Assembly: GCA_021029095.1 (NCBI GenBank)
Contig: JAJOHG010000016.1
Location: 372,001 to 436,000 of the forward strand
DNA: 64,000 nucleotides
Reading direction: 5' to 3'
Origin: Phellopilus nigrolimitatus
Lineage: Eukaryota; Basidiomycota; Agaricomycetes; Hymenochaetales; Hymenochaetaceae
Below, piece by piece: positions 35,771 through 47,903 of this stretch. Within the stretch, counting starts at the first letter, position 1, and the number at the start of each line of letters is the position of its first letter. A program made the position numbers and the translations under genes. Below the pieces are notes generated by a model, which worked only from the letters and a program-made list of their open reading frames with translations, was not told where the DNA came from and did no database searches.

Positions 35771-38700
35771 CTATGTCATAGAGGAAGTATAGGCAGACAA
35801 ATCCATTCCATAATCATTCAACTCAAATGCAAGTGATAAACGTCTTACATTATCTTCAGATAAAAACTTCATGGTCTCAGACTCTTTGGGCTTCTGCAAG
35901 CGAGAAGGGTTGAAGGCAGTCCTGAAGGCAATACCATCCAATGTTTTTACCCTTGAGATAGCAACAAAAGCAAGTCCAAGAGCAAAATCTTTGGGGCCAA
36001 GATCTATAACAGCTTTTGATAGTGTGAGCCCCTGACTCTTATGTATAGTTATAGCCCATGCTAAACTGAGAGGAAGCTGCTCTCTGGACAGATTTTTGTC
36101 ACCCTTTTGCCATGTAGCTGTAACAGGCACTATAGGTACCCAGCCTTCAAGGATATCAGGATAGCCCTGGACAGATGGCCCTCTGTAGCCATTGACAGCC
36201 ACAAAAACAACATTTGGCAAGTGCTTCTGGGGATCTGAGCCTGGAGCATAAAATATCTTTTTGACAACACCCCTTGAGCCATTTACCAGTCCTAATTTTA
36301 ATTTGTGAGTGGAAATAATGTCTTAACAAATACAAAATTCTGACCTTTACTGGTCCAAAGATTACGAGTAATCATTACAGTGGCACCCTCTGCAAGAAGG
36401 ATTTCTTTTTCAAGTCCATCTGCATCTTCTTCAGATGCTTTTTTGGCATCACGGCAATTGTGTTTTGCCAAGCATCTGACAACAGGATTTCCAATAGAGG
36501 AAAGCTTGTGGATGTTGTACTCTCGAACAGATTCCCTAGTAGGAAGAAGATAGACCTCATTCTGGAATGAATTTCGCTCATTTACAGATAAAGAATTCCA
36601 GAACCGGCTTGACAGTAATTGAAAATCTTCTGCAGTGGTAGAATATGTCCTGAGATTCAGTAAGGCAGTTCTGAATTTCTGCTGAATTGGATCATTGCCA
36701 GCCTGCCTGAAAACTGTGCTTAGGGTAACAGACTTATTAAAAGACATATATGCACGCCTTCCTTCTACAGAAAGAGGGTTGGGTGTTTTGCTGTGCTTAG
36801 GAGAGTAAAGTGATGCATCCCCTACTGGTGGAAGTTGGCAAAAGTCTCCAAACATTAAAACTGGAATTCCGCCCAGTGGTTCTCCAGTCTGGTTGACTGA
36901 GATTTGCTTGAGACGTCTTTCAACTTTTCCAAAGGATGTCCTACCAAGCATTGACTTCTCATCTATGATAAGAAGCTTGACATCTTTCCACCTAGCCTGA
37001 AGCCGAGAAAGAGGCTGGCCTTGTAGTTGATGGAATTTACCTTTGACAGGTATGCTCAGCCCAAAGTTAAGTGTCCAACCACTGATACCAAAAGCTGCAA
37101 TTCCAGTTGGTGCCATGCGAACAACTGGTTCTTTCTCAGTCCCAAACAGATGTCTGAGTGCTGTGGAAATTGCCCAAATGAGATAAGATTTTCCAGTACC
37201 AGCAGTCCCATCAACATTAATGCGCAAAGGTTCAGGGACAGTCAAACCCTGTTTGACTCTCATGAAGTATGCCATAACTTGCAAGAATACCTTTTGCTGT
37301 TCACCCTTAAGTGTACTGTAATCAACTTCTGGAAGATCTTGATCTGCATCAGATGGTGACTGTCTCACTTGCTGAGCAATCCATTTTGAGAAGTAATCAA
37401 CAGTTTGTGCATCTGGAGAATGTTCAACCCAGTTGTATGCCTTATCAATATCTCTGTTGCCAAGATGTGCAGTTACTAGTTCAACTGCCTGGTTAGGGCG
37501 TCTGCCAGCCTCATACATCCAATCAACACGATACTCTTGAGCTCCTTCATCAATAACAGATTCTGTATCAGACTGCTCATCTTCTTCATCCTCTTCAGTG
37601 GCTGTAGTAGGAAGAGAGTCATAGTGCTGATGATTAAGAGCAAGACATTTCGCCTCATATGCATTCCTCCAGGACTGATGTGGTTCCTTAAGAGACTCTT
37701 GATCTCTATAGGGATGATGAAGAATCAGTTTAGCAAAACAGTATTGCTCATATTGCTCCTCATTTTCCTTGTCAGGGATAAATCTTGGCCAGAGATCTAC
37801 TACATATGGACGTCCTCTTTCCAATGTAGCTCTAGTTCCTCGCCTTATATAGTCTTTGCCTTTTCTATCATAGTATGTTGCAAAGTCATATAATGTGACA
37901 GTGTCAAGGCGGTCTGGTCTGGTGATATATTTTTGACGCAAACCAACAGGATCAATACTAGAAGAGCGCCAATCTAGTTCTCTAGACTCATGCTCAAAAA
38001 GACACAAGCTTTTGACTTGTCTTGAGCTTCTGACCATAGGAAGATCTAGTAGAATGTGACAGACTTCCTGAGCTGAGATATCCCTTTCAACTGCAAATGA
38101 AGACAGTAACTTTTGGTAAGCTACATGAGAGCGGACAGTGTTGTCTAAATGAGAGATTGCAGATTGCAAGATATCTTGGTATGAGGCTGAGGTTGACTCT
38201 CCTTTGCTAGCATACTTTGCAATGTACGCAATAACAGCATCCCGATTGATGATTGGCCTTATATCAATATTTGCTCTCCAACCAAGTATGAATGCAGCAT
38301 TGTAGGAATTGAGCAACTCATCATTCCTTTGAGTGTGGAGTTCATGAAATCGTCTAGCCTTATCATAGATAACTTCTGAAGCCTCCCTGCACTCTTTTGG
38401 GAATCCAAACCTGCAGATCTTTTCTCCAGTGTCCTTCTTCTTTCTCTCACAGTATCCAGGTACACACCGAGTGTGCCTCTGAAATCTGTTGAGGACTTCA
38501 GCAAGTTCACGCTTTGTGTCCTCTAGTGTATGAAATAGTTGTGCAGATGGGTGAATAGCTGCAGGGGGCTGCTGCCTATTAGGATGCCATGTTGAGATGT
38601 GCTGGTCCCAGAATTCAATGAAGTTTCGCACTGCATCTTCATCTTTTAAATCCAATGTATCAACATCTGGTGCATCTTCTAGCCACAGAAATCCATGCAC

Positions 38701-41536
38701 ATGGCTACTGCCGCGATGCTGCCATTCATATCGCCACCAGTAATCCTTGACTTTGAACTTTTTTGCCAGAAACTCATTGAAGAAAATCTCCCATCTTTTT
38801 TGGAAATAAAAGGCTGCAATTGCTGGATTCTCATTTAGATTCTCCATGCGCTTTCTGTAAGATGATGCCTCATTCACAGTTTCAATATCATAGTCTGGCA
38901 TATGTTGGTGCATGTCTGGCCATTGTACATCTGCTGAAGAAGCAGTGATGAAAAGATGTGGTGTGCCACAATCAGGACTTCTGATCCTAGCCTTCAGCTC
39001 TCTCTCTGCCTTTGTCCAGAATGGACGAGTGCCTTCTAAGTTTACTGCTGATCGTGAGACTTTATCTGCAAGTGCTTTGGCATCACCAGATTCTAGCAAA
39101 TCACGTATTTCTTCTACTGTTGTAGGACCACTGTCTTTGGTTTTATTGACAAAAAAGCGAGAGTCTTTTTTTGCTTTATGTCTCATAACAGTGTTTAAAG
39201 CCCAGTAGCGAAAGCGAGGATGTTGAGCAAAGCGTTTATCTTTGAACCTCAGCAAGTGTGCAGCCCAACCTTCCATGGAAACTGGTTTGTCTCTTGTTTG
39301 ATCATACCCAGCCATGCCCTTTAGGAACAGACATGGAAATGCATCAACAGCTATATTCAACCCAGCATGCTCATTCACAGGAGTGCTCCTGACTTCTGGC
39401 ATAGTTAAAATCACAGGAGGTGGAGGGCCAGCTGCCTCTCTGAGCTCATCCATTTCACTGAGTCCATTATGCATATTGGGGACAAGTCCTGCAGTGAAAA
39501 GTGGTGCACCTGCTTCATCATTTTCTGTATTCTCTTCAGGTGGCCCCTGTTCTTCTGCAAAATCTGCAGGCATATCCTGAACAGTAGTTTGAAGTCTGTC
39601 AAAGACACTTCCATCTTCTGGCAAATTATCCAAAAGGCTGTAATCAATTGAGACCTGAGGTTGTCTAGGTGTGCCATCCAAATTCTGTACAGCAAAAGAA
39701 GGATGATACTGCTCAAAAGCTTGGAGCCATTCTTTAATTACAGAGCGTCTCACTCTGAATTCATTATGAATTTCTTGATTGATTGTATCATCCATTCCTG
39801 ATCTCCTGAGGATAATGATGTCACAATCTTCAGGAAGGAGAGGCACCCTTTGATGCAAGGTCTCAACATCTCTGGCAAAATTGACACAGTGTCCAGCATA
39901 CTTGTACTGGCCACCTCTAATTTTCCAGACCTGAACAAGAGCATGAACTGGAGACATGATTATTTCCTCCATTTGTGTAGGTTTGGTAAGGTATTCAGGA
40001 ATGAAGCCTGGATGCATTTTGTTTTGAGCAGTAAGCTTTGTGCCCTTGGAACAAGTTTTGCATTTTTTGATACCATCTTGTTCTCCAACACCCAAATCAA
40101 ACCATTCTTCATCACAAGAATCACAGACTTGTGTTTTAATATTCATGATCTTGTCTCTACAGGTTTGGAGAAGTCTCCTGTCTGAATCTGAAACAGCAAG
40201 CTCAGATAATGGGTCTGGCACTCCAGGTGGAGGCTCCTGTGCAGCCTGAAACAAGTCATCCACAGCAGTATTGCCCTGGTTACCCAATTCAAGTGGCTCT
40301 ACATCCTGGTCATTCTGATGTGTAGGTAGAACAGGTGAAGTAGGCTGTATGTGCCTTCTGCTGCGCATCCTGCATTGCTCACAGGTCTTAAATTGACCAA
40401 ATGGAAGTCCAAAGTGATCTTTGTCCACAAAGTGGACATTTCCAGAACAATAATGCAGATCATCTGTCAAAGGATGAGGCTCTAATGCCTTGAAAGTCTT
40501 CTTCCAATCTACACGTGGGGGCATGATCTCCAAATTCTTTTTAGCAGGAATTTGAAACAGATGAATTGGTCTAGCATGCCTAATTCGTATCCCATGTACA
40601 CGGCGAGCAGCCAGTTCAGGGCTCAGCAGCAACTGTGGAGCTGCTGAAGAGGGAGATGGTAGAGGATTTAGTTCAGGTTCTTGTGACAACTGTGGTGAGG
40701 CTGCTGGTAGAGCTGGTGAAGAGGGTTGCAGGGGATCATGATCTACCTGCATGTGAGCTTCAGCTCTACCACTGTTTTGAACAGGATCATCAATGGCAAC
40801 TGGCTCAAACACATTTTCTAAGCGCATAGGCATAAATGGGACACTGTCTTCAGAGTCAGAGAGCATACTGATACTGAAGTGTCTGACACGCTTAGATTGT
40901 GTTTCCCTAGAAGGAGGAGACTGAGGTGAGCGCTCTGAAGACCCCCTAGCAGTTAATGTCTGAGGTGGAGTTGTTATATCTGTAATGAATAATGTATTAT
41001 ATCATCATATATAAGCTTATATCATTGAGAAATACTTACTAGCATCAGGAGTAACCTCCATTTCTGAGCCAGGAGATTGTTGTGAACTGTGCTGAGATCC
41101 TGTGAAATTTATGCTAGCTTAGACACTAAGATCATCAAATAATGAATAGGAGTACTTACCTTGAGTAGGAGTGCTAGGAGGTGGAAAAGCAGAGCTTGGT
41201 TCATATGGGCTAGCTATCTGCTGTGAAACTTGTTGAGAGTCTATTATATTTTCAGTGCTGGAAATAAATTTTCACAAAATCAAATTACAAAGTACCTTGA
41301 TATGAGAAGCCAGTTAGAGGGCCAGAAGAGTTGTCTGTAATCAGGTAGTAGAATTTCATTTTTTCATTAGTAATAAATTATTATAAGAACCCAATGATTT
41401 CAAACTTACCAGCAGGCAGAGAACTTGAACTTGTAGGATTAGTAGACTGTTCGTCTCTTTGCTGCTTTCTTCTCTGGCTCTTCCTCGCATTTTTGCGCTG
41501 GTTTTTATCAGCAATAAATGCAGCATCACGCGGCAT
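35771..41536 (-). CDS. Helitron Rep-helicase
   Basis: The replicase of the element: an HUH-type Rep nuclease fused to a PIF1-family 5'-3' helicase. The main exon is 4.5 kb of open frame, ending at 36345. A 53-bp intron (36292-36344) joins it in phase to 36291-35771 (SKG-LVNGSRGVVKK). Several short exons lie upstream, from the ATG at 41536 (MPRDAAFIADKNQRKNARK) to about 40870; their exact borders are approximate, and the total is near 1,830 aa. Landmarks, with approximate residues counted from the Met at 40866: a CxxC zinc-ribbon region (about 240-275), the HUH motif SSHVHGFLW (about 720), the catalytic Tyr region YIAKYASKG (about 884), Walker A GTAGTGKSY (about 1220), Walker B LLIIDEKSM, FGDFCQLPPVG, and the C-terminal helicase motif TIHKSQG. 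No stop or frameshift seen. Confidence 0.92.
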
Positions 41537-42172
41537 GATACTGGGTCTAATTTTAGTATTATTTGTATTAAGAAAGAATATATCACTCACTGGCAGTAGT
41601 TTAAGACAAAGAAGTTCAATCCAAGAGAGAGCCGAGAGTGGCTGCCCAAGTATATAATATACTGGCAAAAAAACAGTCCTAGAAAATCAAATTCATAATG
41701 TTAGAAATTTGTTTTGAATTAAATTAAATTGATAAATAATTAAATAAATAAGTAGAAATGAAGAGAAAAAATAGGGTATCTACCCTTCTGTAGACCTGTA
41801 AATATTTTAAAAGATGGCTTAGCAAGAGAGATGGTAGCAGAGAGCATACTTGAGACAGTGTATGGTCACTGATCAGTCTGATTGCAGAATTGATAAGCAT
41901 CAGTAGTCAAATTTACCAAAATAGCCTTATATTTCTCACCAGACCTTATATAATTTGGTGAATAGTGATGTAAGATTTGTTTACTGAGCTCAGGAGGTAC
42001 GGATGTACAGAGAAAGAGAAAGAGGTAGAGGTAGAGGGAGAGAAAGAGAAGGGAGACGGCTGTATGCCTCGGAGGCATGCACCATTTACGGCCAGTTCTC
42101 ACGGGGGGGGGGCCACACAGCCACATGTGGCAAGTCACATGATAGCTTTTTGGGAGCCCTACCCCGGTAAGA

Positions 42173-42187
42173 GGGAGCTTCGCTCCC
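42173..42187. repeat. Helitron 5'-end hairpin and inverted repeat
   Basis: GGGAGC and GCTCCC with a TTC loop form a 6-bp hairpin 7 bp inside the 5' end. It overlaps the 12-bp repeat shared with 35636-35647. Confidence 0.75.
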
Positions 42188-43265
42188 AATTAGAACAGCG
42201 TTGATTGACTCGCTCCAATGGTCATATGTCGTGGCAATGAGATAGCCATCCACCAGATCTATGCATTCGAAGTCACTCTATAAAGAAAAGAGTCGGTCAT
42301 TTTATCCCATGCGCTTTCATAAGACGTGGATACGCACCCCGAGGATCACGACCGAGCGGTTTTCCTTCCAAAATGTCAGGACAAGTTGGTCGAACAAGCA
42401 GACTACCGACACGTCGCCACTCAACTTTGAAAACGCTACCATCCCGTTCGATTCATCAAGATCTTTTGGCTTGGACTTGTAAAGCGGTGTCTCTGTCCCT
42501 GTCTGGGGCTGGATTTGAAATATTTCGAGAGTTCTGAATAGCAGCAGAGTATCAGTATGACATGGCAGTTTGTATGATCCGTCGACATTGCATTTCTTAC
42601 CTTTCCGTGACCTCGTTGTCAGTAGATTCACTCACCACGAGCACGCGCACGTCGCCGTTCGCCTGCATGTCATAGCTGAAGTCGCACACTTTTAGCATAT
42701 GCCTGCCATGCATATCAGACGAGGCGCGCGGCGGCGGGTACGTCCAGACACATTTGGTATCCTGCACGTCCCAGCACTGCACGTATCCCGCAAGCCCGAG
42801 GACCAGGAGTAGTGCACCCCCGGGCAGCAGCTCATAACACAAAATGCCGTCGGTCTCTCCCACACGATTGATCTCCCGCCCAACCGGAACTATGGCCTCG
42901 CGTGTGGGCTGCAGCGGGGTGGTCCGGGAACTGGTGCAGTTGGAATGTCGCCGGTGTGCACGCACAACTAGGGAGCGCAGCTCGGACCAAGGGGGCTCGC
43001 TGACGGAGACGTGGCGGGGTAAATCGGGCGCGTGGTCTTGGTCCAGCGCACGGAGGTGTTTTAGCCAGAAGGATTTGTTGGAAACAACCGCAAGGAAGAA
43101 CTTGCACGTCTGAAACAAAGTAAATAAGTATATGGAAGTGCTGTTCGGCCAGGTAAGCATATTGAGAACACCCACAGCCTCGAGATGCAGGGCATCCTTT
43201 AAGCTCAAACACAACGCGATTTTGAACCAGACTTCGTCAGGAACTGCATAGACATCGAAAGGCAT

Positions 43266-44529
43266 TTCTGGATGATTCAATGCCCCATGTGCACGGCAGG
43301 GTGCGCATCTTTGTATGTCTCGCGCAGTTTGCGCCAGGCTGGTAACCAGCTGCTACGATGGTTACCAGTCAGTCTTGGATGGCAATGCGCCCAATGTTGC
43401 ATGCGGTGGAAAGCAAAGCTGCTGGGGCTCAGGAGCATTGTTGTAGGTTTGTAACAATGTGGCAGCTGGCCTCGGTCCTCCATGGTCGGACGCAGAGAGC
43501 AAACATTGAGCCGGACAAGCTGTGCGCCTCGAGTGAGTAGGTGGAAGAAAAGGCAGAGAGAGCAGGCGGTGCGCTAATTTCCAATTGTCCCAGATGCGCG
43601 CGCTGTTCGACCAGAATCCTCAGTTTCCTCTCAAGGTGCTCCGGACGCCCTTCCTTTCTGCGGTCCCGGAGCGGTTCCCTCTGAACTAATGTTTTTAGGC
43701 TTCCGAATCTGTACTCGAGACCGAGATGATTTTTGGGTCACGATCCAACGTATATGAAGCTCAAAACTGGTCACCTCCAGCCCGTACCGCATCTCCCCGT
43801 GAAGCGAGTCACCAGTAAAGCTTCCCAGAGCGGAAAGAGCGCCGATAGTTTATCTAAGAGTTTGTATGCACAAGCCACATGCGGTGAATAGCGATGGTGG
43901 GCGTGTGTTCTCTGAGACGAGACTCCCTTGTACAACTCGCAAGCAGCGGACCATAGGTCAGGAATGGACGAGGAACTGACCCGAGATACGTGTTGACCGA
44001 AGAGCGGTAAGCGGCTGCACCAGCCAGAAGAGCGCTAAGGTGGCGAAGAAAGCAGTGGACTGCACTTACCGAACAGTCTGAGATTTATCCTCGTGCAACA
44101 ACAACGGAAAACAGAATCCTCATACCGAAAGTTCATCTCGCGGCCGTTCCTCTCTTGAGCACGCAATCGCCCGGCTTGTGTTCATATACTTTCGTAAGAC
44201 TTAGTTGGGCCTTCTAGTTGAAGACGCACGGCTCCAGCGCAGAGACGCGACGATGATAAAGCACGCCGTATTTGAGGGTCCAGGCCAAGACATAAGCATC
44301 CCAAGTCGCTGAGCTCGGTGTTGCGGCTAAGAACACAGACAGCAGAAGTCACCTTCGGCGAAGATCAAGAAAATATATATTGCAATCCGTCGTTATATAC
44401 AGTACGACGACCTGAAGTAAAGCACTCTACGTCTTTACAATAGCATCACTCAGCAAGGAATAAGAGGTGAAGGGAGAAATTAGCGCGCCGCGTTCAAAAT
44501 CGGTGTTTCGCGACCCGGGAATTTTCAGT
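43266..44529. other. F3 upstream region, holding the empty site of the right arm
   Basis: Alignable with 29287-30377, then directly with 34266-34340. The continuity at about 44250-44272, where the F2 unit has a 3.9-kb insert, makes this the pre-insertion state. No gene seen. Confidence 0.7.
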
Positions 44530-44815
44530 ATGGACCAGGGGGCCGTTGTGGATTTCATGGAGTGCGAAACAGAGCAGTCGTCAGGCTCGTCGGAGATCCC
44601 GGCCGCGCTGCAATTAGCGGGTACGATTGTAGCGTAAGCAATTACACAGCGCGAGATGCGCGTACAATTATTTTTACTTCCATCCTTCGCGTACAGAGAA
44701 GTTAGGCGGAATGCAAGAAGGCACGAGACAGCGGACTCGTCTCAGTCTGGCCGACGACTCGTCACAGGCTGCAGGCGAAGAGAGGAAAGAAACGAAAGAG
44801 CTTGAACACGTATAG
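44530..44815 (+). CDS. Small two-exon ORF of unknown function
   Basis: Exons 44530-44620 and 44697-44815 join in phase over a 76-bp GT-AG intron to give 69 aa: acidic at the start (VVDFMECETEQSSGSSE), basic in the middle (QRTRLSLADD). A TTTTCAG just before the ATG could instead be a splice acceptor, which would make this the 3' end of a longer gene; I found no upstream exon. Not recognised. Confidence 0.35.
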
Positions 44816-45222
44816 CATGTGGGAGTAGCGTAGTGTATACATTGCGTGGATGGTTAGTAGGAAGATAATATGATATGGTATGATGCGAGGGTTATAGATG
44901 ACGACGGGATGCGAAAAACGTTCATGCAAGACGGTGGATCAGATAGATGTTATGTTATCAGGTGCGAAGAGAGCGAAAATAAGTCAAACGAATAAATAAG
45001 ACGCGGAGCGTTCGTCAAGAGCAAGCATACAAGAAAGGAAGGGGGGAAAAAAGGACAAGAGAAGGAAACCCAGAACCCGCAAGCCAAAAATATCCAACTC
45101 CAGCCCCAAGATAATCACATCAAAAAAAAAAGGCAAGAAGACGATGGTAGAAAAACAAAAAACGAAAGCGAAACCAAAGCAAGTTTGTTTTTAAGAACTT
45201 GAACGGCACCGTGCAGCGCGCC
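44816..45222. other. Intergenic, purine-rich
   Basis: Between the small ORF and the stop of the Skt5/Chs4 homologue. A-rich on the plus strand, so T-rich on the gene's sense strand, as expected for its 3' region. Nothing else seen. Confidence 0.4.
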
Positions 45223-45823
45223 TCACATGATCACGCACTCCTTGTCCTCCGCCTTCGACCCCTGGATGCCCATATCCGCAAACGTGTTGTACTTCGTCCC
45301 AGCCCCAGCCCCAGCCCCGGCCCCAGAGCCGAGGCTCGGCTTGGGGCTCGCAGCAGGCGGGAGCGCCGCCGCCTGCGTGCGGGGCGACGCGCCCGGCGAG
45401 TAGCTGTTCGGGTTCGGGCCCACAAGCCGCCCGCTCGACGCCGAGGGCACGCGGCGGCCCGGACCGGACCCGTAGCCTGCGCCGGGCGGGTGGACGGAGG
45501 CGGAGGCGGGCGCAGGAGGGGCCGCGCCCGCCGCGCCGGGGTCGACGAGCGAGTAGCGCGGGCGGTCGGTCGGGAAGCGCTGCGCCGGCCCGGGCGCGGG
45601 GCCGGGGCCGAATCCGTATCCGTATCCGTTGTTGGGCCCGCTGGGGGGCTGGGCCTGGGGCGGGTGCACGTGCTGGCTCGGGTGCGCGGGCAGCCCCGCT
45701 CCGCGCCCCGGCGGCAGCGACGACTGGCGCGGTGTGATCGCGGGCTGTTGTGGCTGCTGCTGGTAGTCGTACTGTTGCTGCTGCTGCAGTTCGGGGCCTG
45801 CGTACCCTGGAGGAGGTGCGTTC

Positions 45824-45858
<35 letters not shown>

Positions 45859-46251
45859 TACGCCCACGCCCACGCCAGCCGCGTCCGAGCGCTGCCGCGC
45901 CTGCGTGCGCGTGCGCACGAGCTTGTGCTGCGTGAGCGTGTCGTGTTCCTGGCGGGAGAGCCCATGGGCCGAGGGCCCCGCGAGCGCGGAGAGGCGCCCC
46001 GCGGCGTCTGTGTTCCCGTGTGCAGCAGCCTGTCAAGACGCATAAATATACTCACAGCGAAGCAGACGAAGGAAAAGAAGCGCCGCACCTTCTCGTACCA
46101 CTCCACCGCCCTCCGCACGTCCACCTGCGCGCCGATGCCGACCTCGCAATAGTAGCCCATCGCGAACTCCGCGCTCGGCAGGCCCTTCCGCGCGGCCTTC
46201 TCCGCGAACGTGCGCGCGAGCACTTCGTCCTTCGTGACCGCAGGCGGCCCC

Positions 46252-46282
<31 letters not shown>

Positions 46283-47903
46283 CCGCGCCGTCCGCGCCGC
46301 ACAGGAACCACTTGCTGAGCGCCATGTCCGCCTCCGCGTCGCCCTGCTGGCTCGCGAGGCTGTAGTACTGCACGCTCAGCGCGGGGTCGTACGGGCACGG
46401 CGCCTCCGCGAACTCGTACGCGCGCCCGAGGCGCCGCTGCGCCGCCACGAGGTGCAGGAACGCCGCGCGCTCGAGGTGCCGCCGCGCCTCGCGCGCGGGC
46501 GCGCTGCCCTTGGGGATGAACGGCGCGAAGAGAAGGGGCGCCACGGAGACCTGCTGCGGGACGGCGTCGAGCAGCAGCAGCGCGTACGCGTACGCGGACT
46601 GCGGGAACGCGACGCTCGCGAGCGTCGCCGCGCGGTGGAGCAGCGGCACGGCGCTCTGCGGGCCCGCGGGGAGGCCGAGCTGCCCGAGGAGGTGCGCGGT
46701 GCCCATGCGGTACGTGCACGCCTCGTCGCCCGCCTGCAGGCCGCGCTCGAAGCACTGGCGCGCGTGCGGCGCGTCGCCGAAGGACTCGTAGTCGCGGCCG
46801 AGGCGGAACCACGCCGCGGCGTGCCCCGCGCGCCCGGCGGCCTCGAACTCGCGGAACGCGTTGCGCGGGCTGGGCGCGATGTGCGCCGGGAAGGCGCCCG
46901 AGGCGGTGAGCGCGGCGCGCAGGTACAGCGCCTCGGCGATGAACGGCGGCACGTCTTGGGTTGAGTCCGGCAGGGCAGGCACGATGGATATCAGGAGGGG
47001 CACGGCTGTGTCGGCGAGGTGCCGCAGTGCTGGATCAGAGATCTTGGCGGGGCCTGACGGCGTGTCCGCGCCCATAGGCAGATCAGGTGTCGCAGGGGCC
47101 ACCGCTCCTTCAGCTGCGGCGCTCTCGCGCTCAGCGAGAAATAGGACATCACGGATCCATGCAACTTGGCTTGAGAGATCCGTATTAGGAGATCGAACGG
47201 ATGGGAGAGACGCCTGGAGCGATGCGACTGTAGGGAGGGGCGCAACGAGCGAGGGCCGGCTACTTGGCGGCGGAGCTGGCTTTTGTGCATGCTCAATCAC
47301 GCCGTGCATGCTCTGTATCCTCGGCATCGGATGGTCGTTCAGCGATACGCCAGCCATCGCCGACACAATCCCTCCGTCGTGGACTGACGGCACCCGCGCC
47401 ATGGGCATCGATGTGCCCCAGCCTGCTCCCCGATGTGGCGGCGGCGCTGGTGAAGGACCGCGGAACGGCTGAGGGCCCGGAGCGATGGCGCCCGGAACGA
47501 CGAAGCCGGGGGCGAAGTTAGGTGCAGGCGAAGACATCTGGCGCTGGTAAGCCGGAGGCTGCGGCGTGGCGAATCGCGGACCGCCGTACACGACCCGTTC
47601 GTCGAGTGCGCGGGCCATCTGCGCATGAAAGTGTCAGAAAACGTTATAGGGGCACGATCGATGGCCCAATTCACTCACATCGGCTGGCAAGTTCGGATTG
47701 AGATGTCGCGGTCGGGGCGCGATGAGCGAGTCGGTGCGGTGCGGGAGCTGGTAGTCGTCGACCTGTGGTCGGAAGTCAGGTGGAAGAGGCGGGATAGGGG
47801 GCGGAGGCAAATTATGGACTTTGTGGGCGTTGTGGAGGTTGTTGTTGGCGTTGTGCGGTCGCGGAGGAAGAGGAGGTGCGTCCACGTAAAGCGCTGGTGT
47901 CAT
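45223..47903 (-). CDS. Skt5/Chs4-type chitin synthase activator, Sel1 repeats
   Basis: In yeast, Skt5 (Chs4) recruits and activates chitin synthase III at the plasma membrane through Sel1-like repeats and a prenylated C-terminus. Three exons fit in phase: 47903-47679, 47618-46089 and 46029-45223, giving 853 aa. A Pro-rich N-terminus precedes RIQSMHGVIEHA (about 130-142). Sel1-like repeats run from about 280 to 585 (GHAAAWFRLGRDYESFGD, ACTYRMGTAHLLGQLG, AQRRLGRAYEFAEAP, and AEFAMGYYCEVGIGA, the last ending VEWYEK). Poly-Gly, Pro and Gln tracts follow, then YNTFADMGIQG and the CaaX box CVIM at the very end. The Met at 47903 is chosen because Pro-rich family-like sequence starts there. A Sel1-less paralogue lies 9 kb away on the same strand. 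Confidence 0.88.

Larger units (their letters stand above)
35600..42194 (-). mobile_element. Putatively autonomous 6,595-bp Helitron
   Basis: A rolling-circle transposon in F-box gene F3, distinctly AT-richer than its surroundings. Read on the minus strand it begins TCTAATTGGGAGCG and ends ATAAATTCATG, inserted between two T residues without target duplication. A perfect 9-bp hairpin lies 9 nt before the 3' end. A 12-bp inverted repeat (GGGAGCGAAGCT and complement) sits near both ends. The terminal CATG is not the classical CTRR. The 5' end starts TC as in classical Helitrons, but the T-T target and the inverted repeats recall Helitron variants. It encodes one long, apparently intact Rep-helicase. 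Confidence 0.92.
34988..43265 (-). pseudogene. F-box-like gene F3 split by a Helitron
   Basis: The 5' part (43265-42195) has the start MPFDVYAVPDEVW, the same introns as F2, and reads to HWSESIN. The 3' part (35599-34988) reads FSSIHKRLRAATSHAT onward to the usual YFD-stop. Aligning across the insert with F2 gives exactly the F2 length (30 nt against 30 nt around the join) and keeps the frame, so no host base was lost or duplicated. Outside the insert I see no stop or frameshift, which suggests the gene was intact when hit. The split gene cannot make the full protein unless the 6.6 kb is removed from the transcript. Confidence 0.85.

Noticed and set aside
38912..39208. Plus-strand ORFs across 37-40 kb
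   Set aside because: All are antisense to the Helitron Rep-helicase.
45199..46152. 317-aa plus-strand ORF and a similar one at 46020-46964
   Set aside because: Antisense shadows of the GC-rich Skt5/Chs4 homologue; the minus frame has Sel1 repeats, introns and a CaaX box, while these are Arg/Ala-rich noise.
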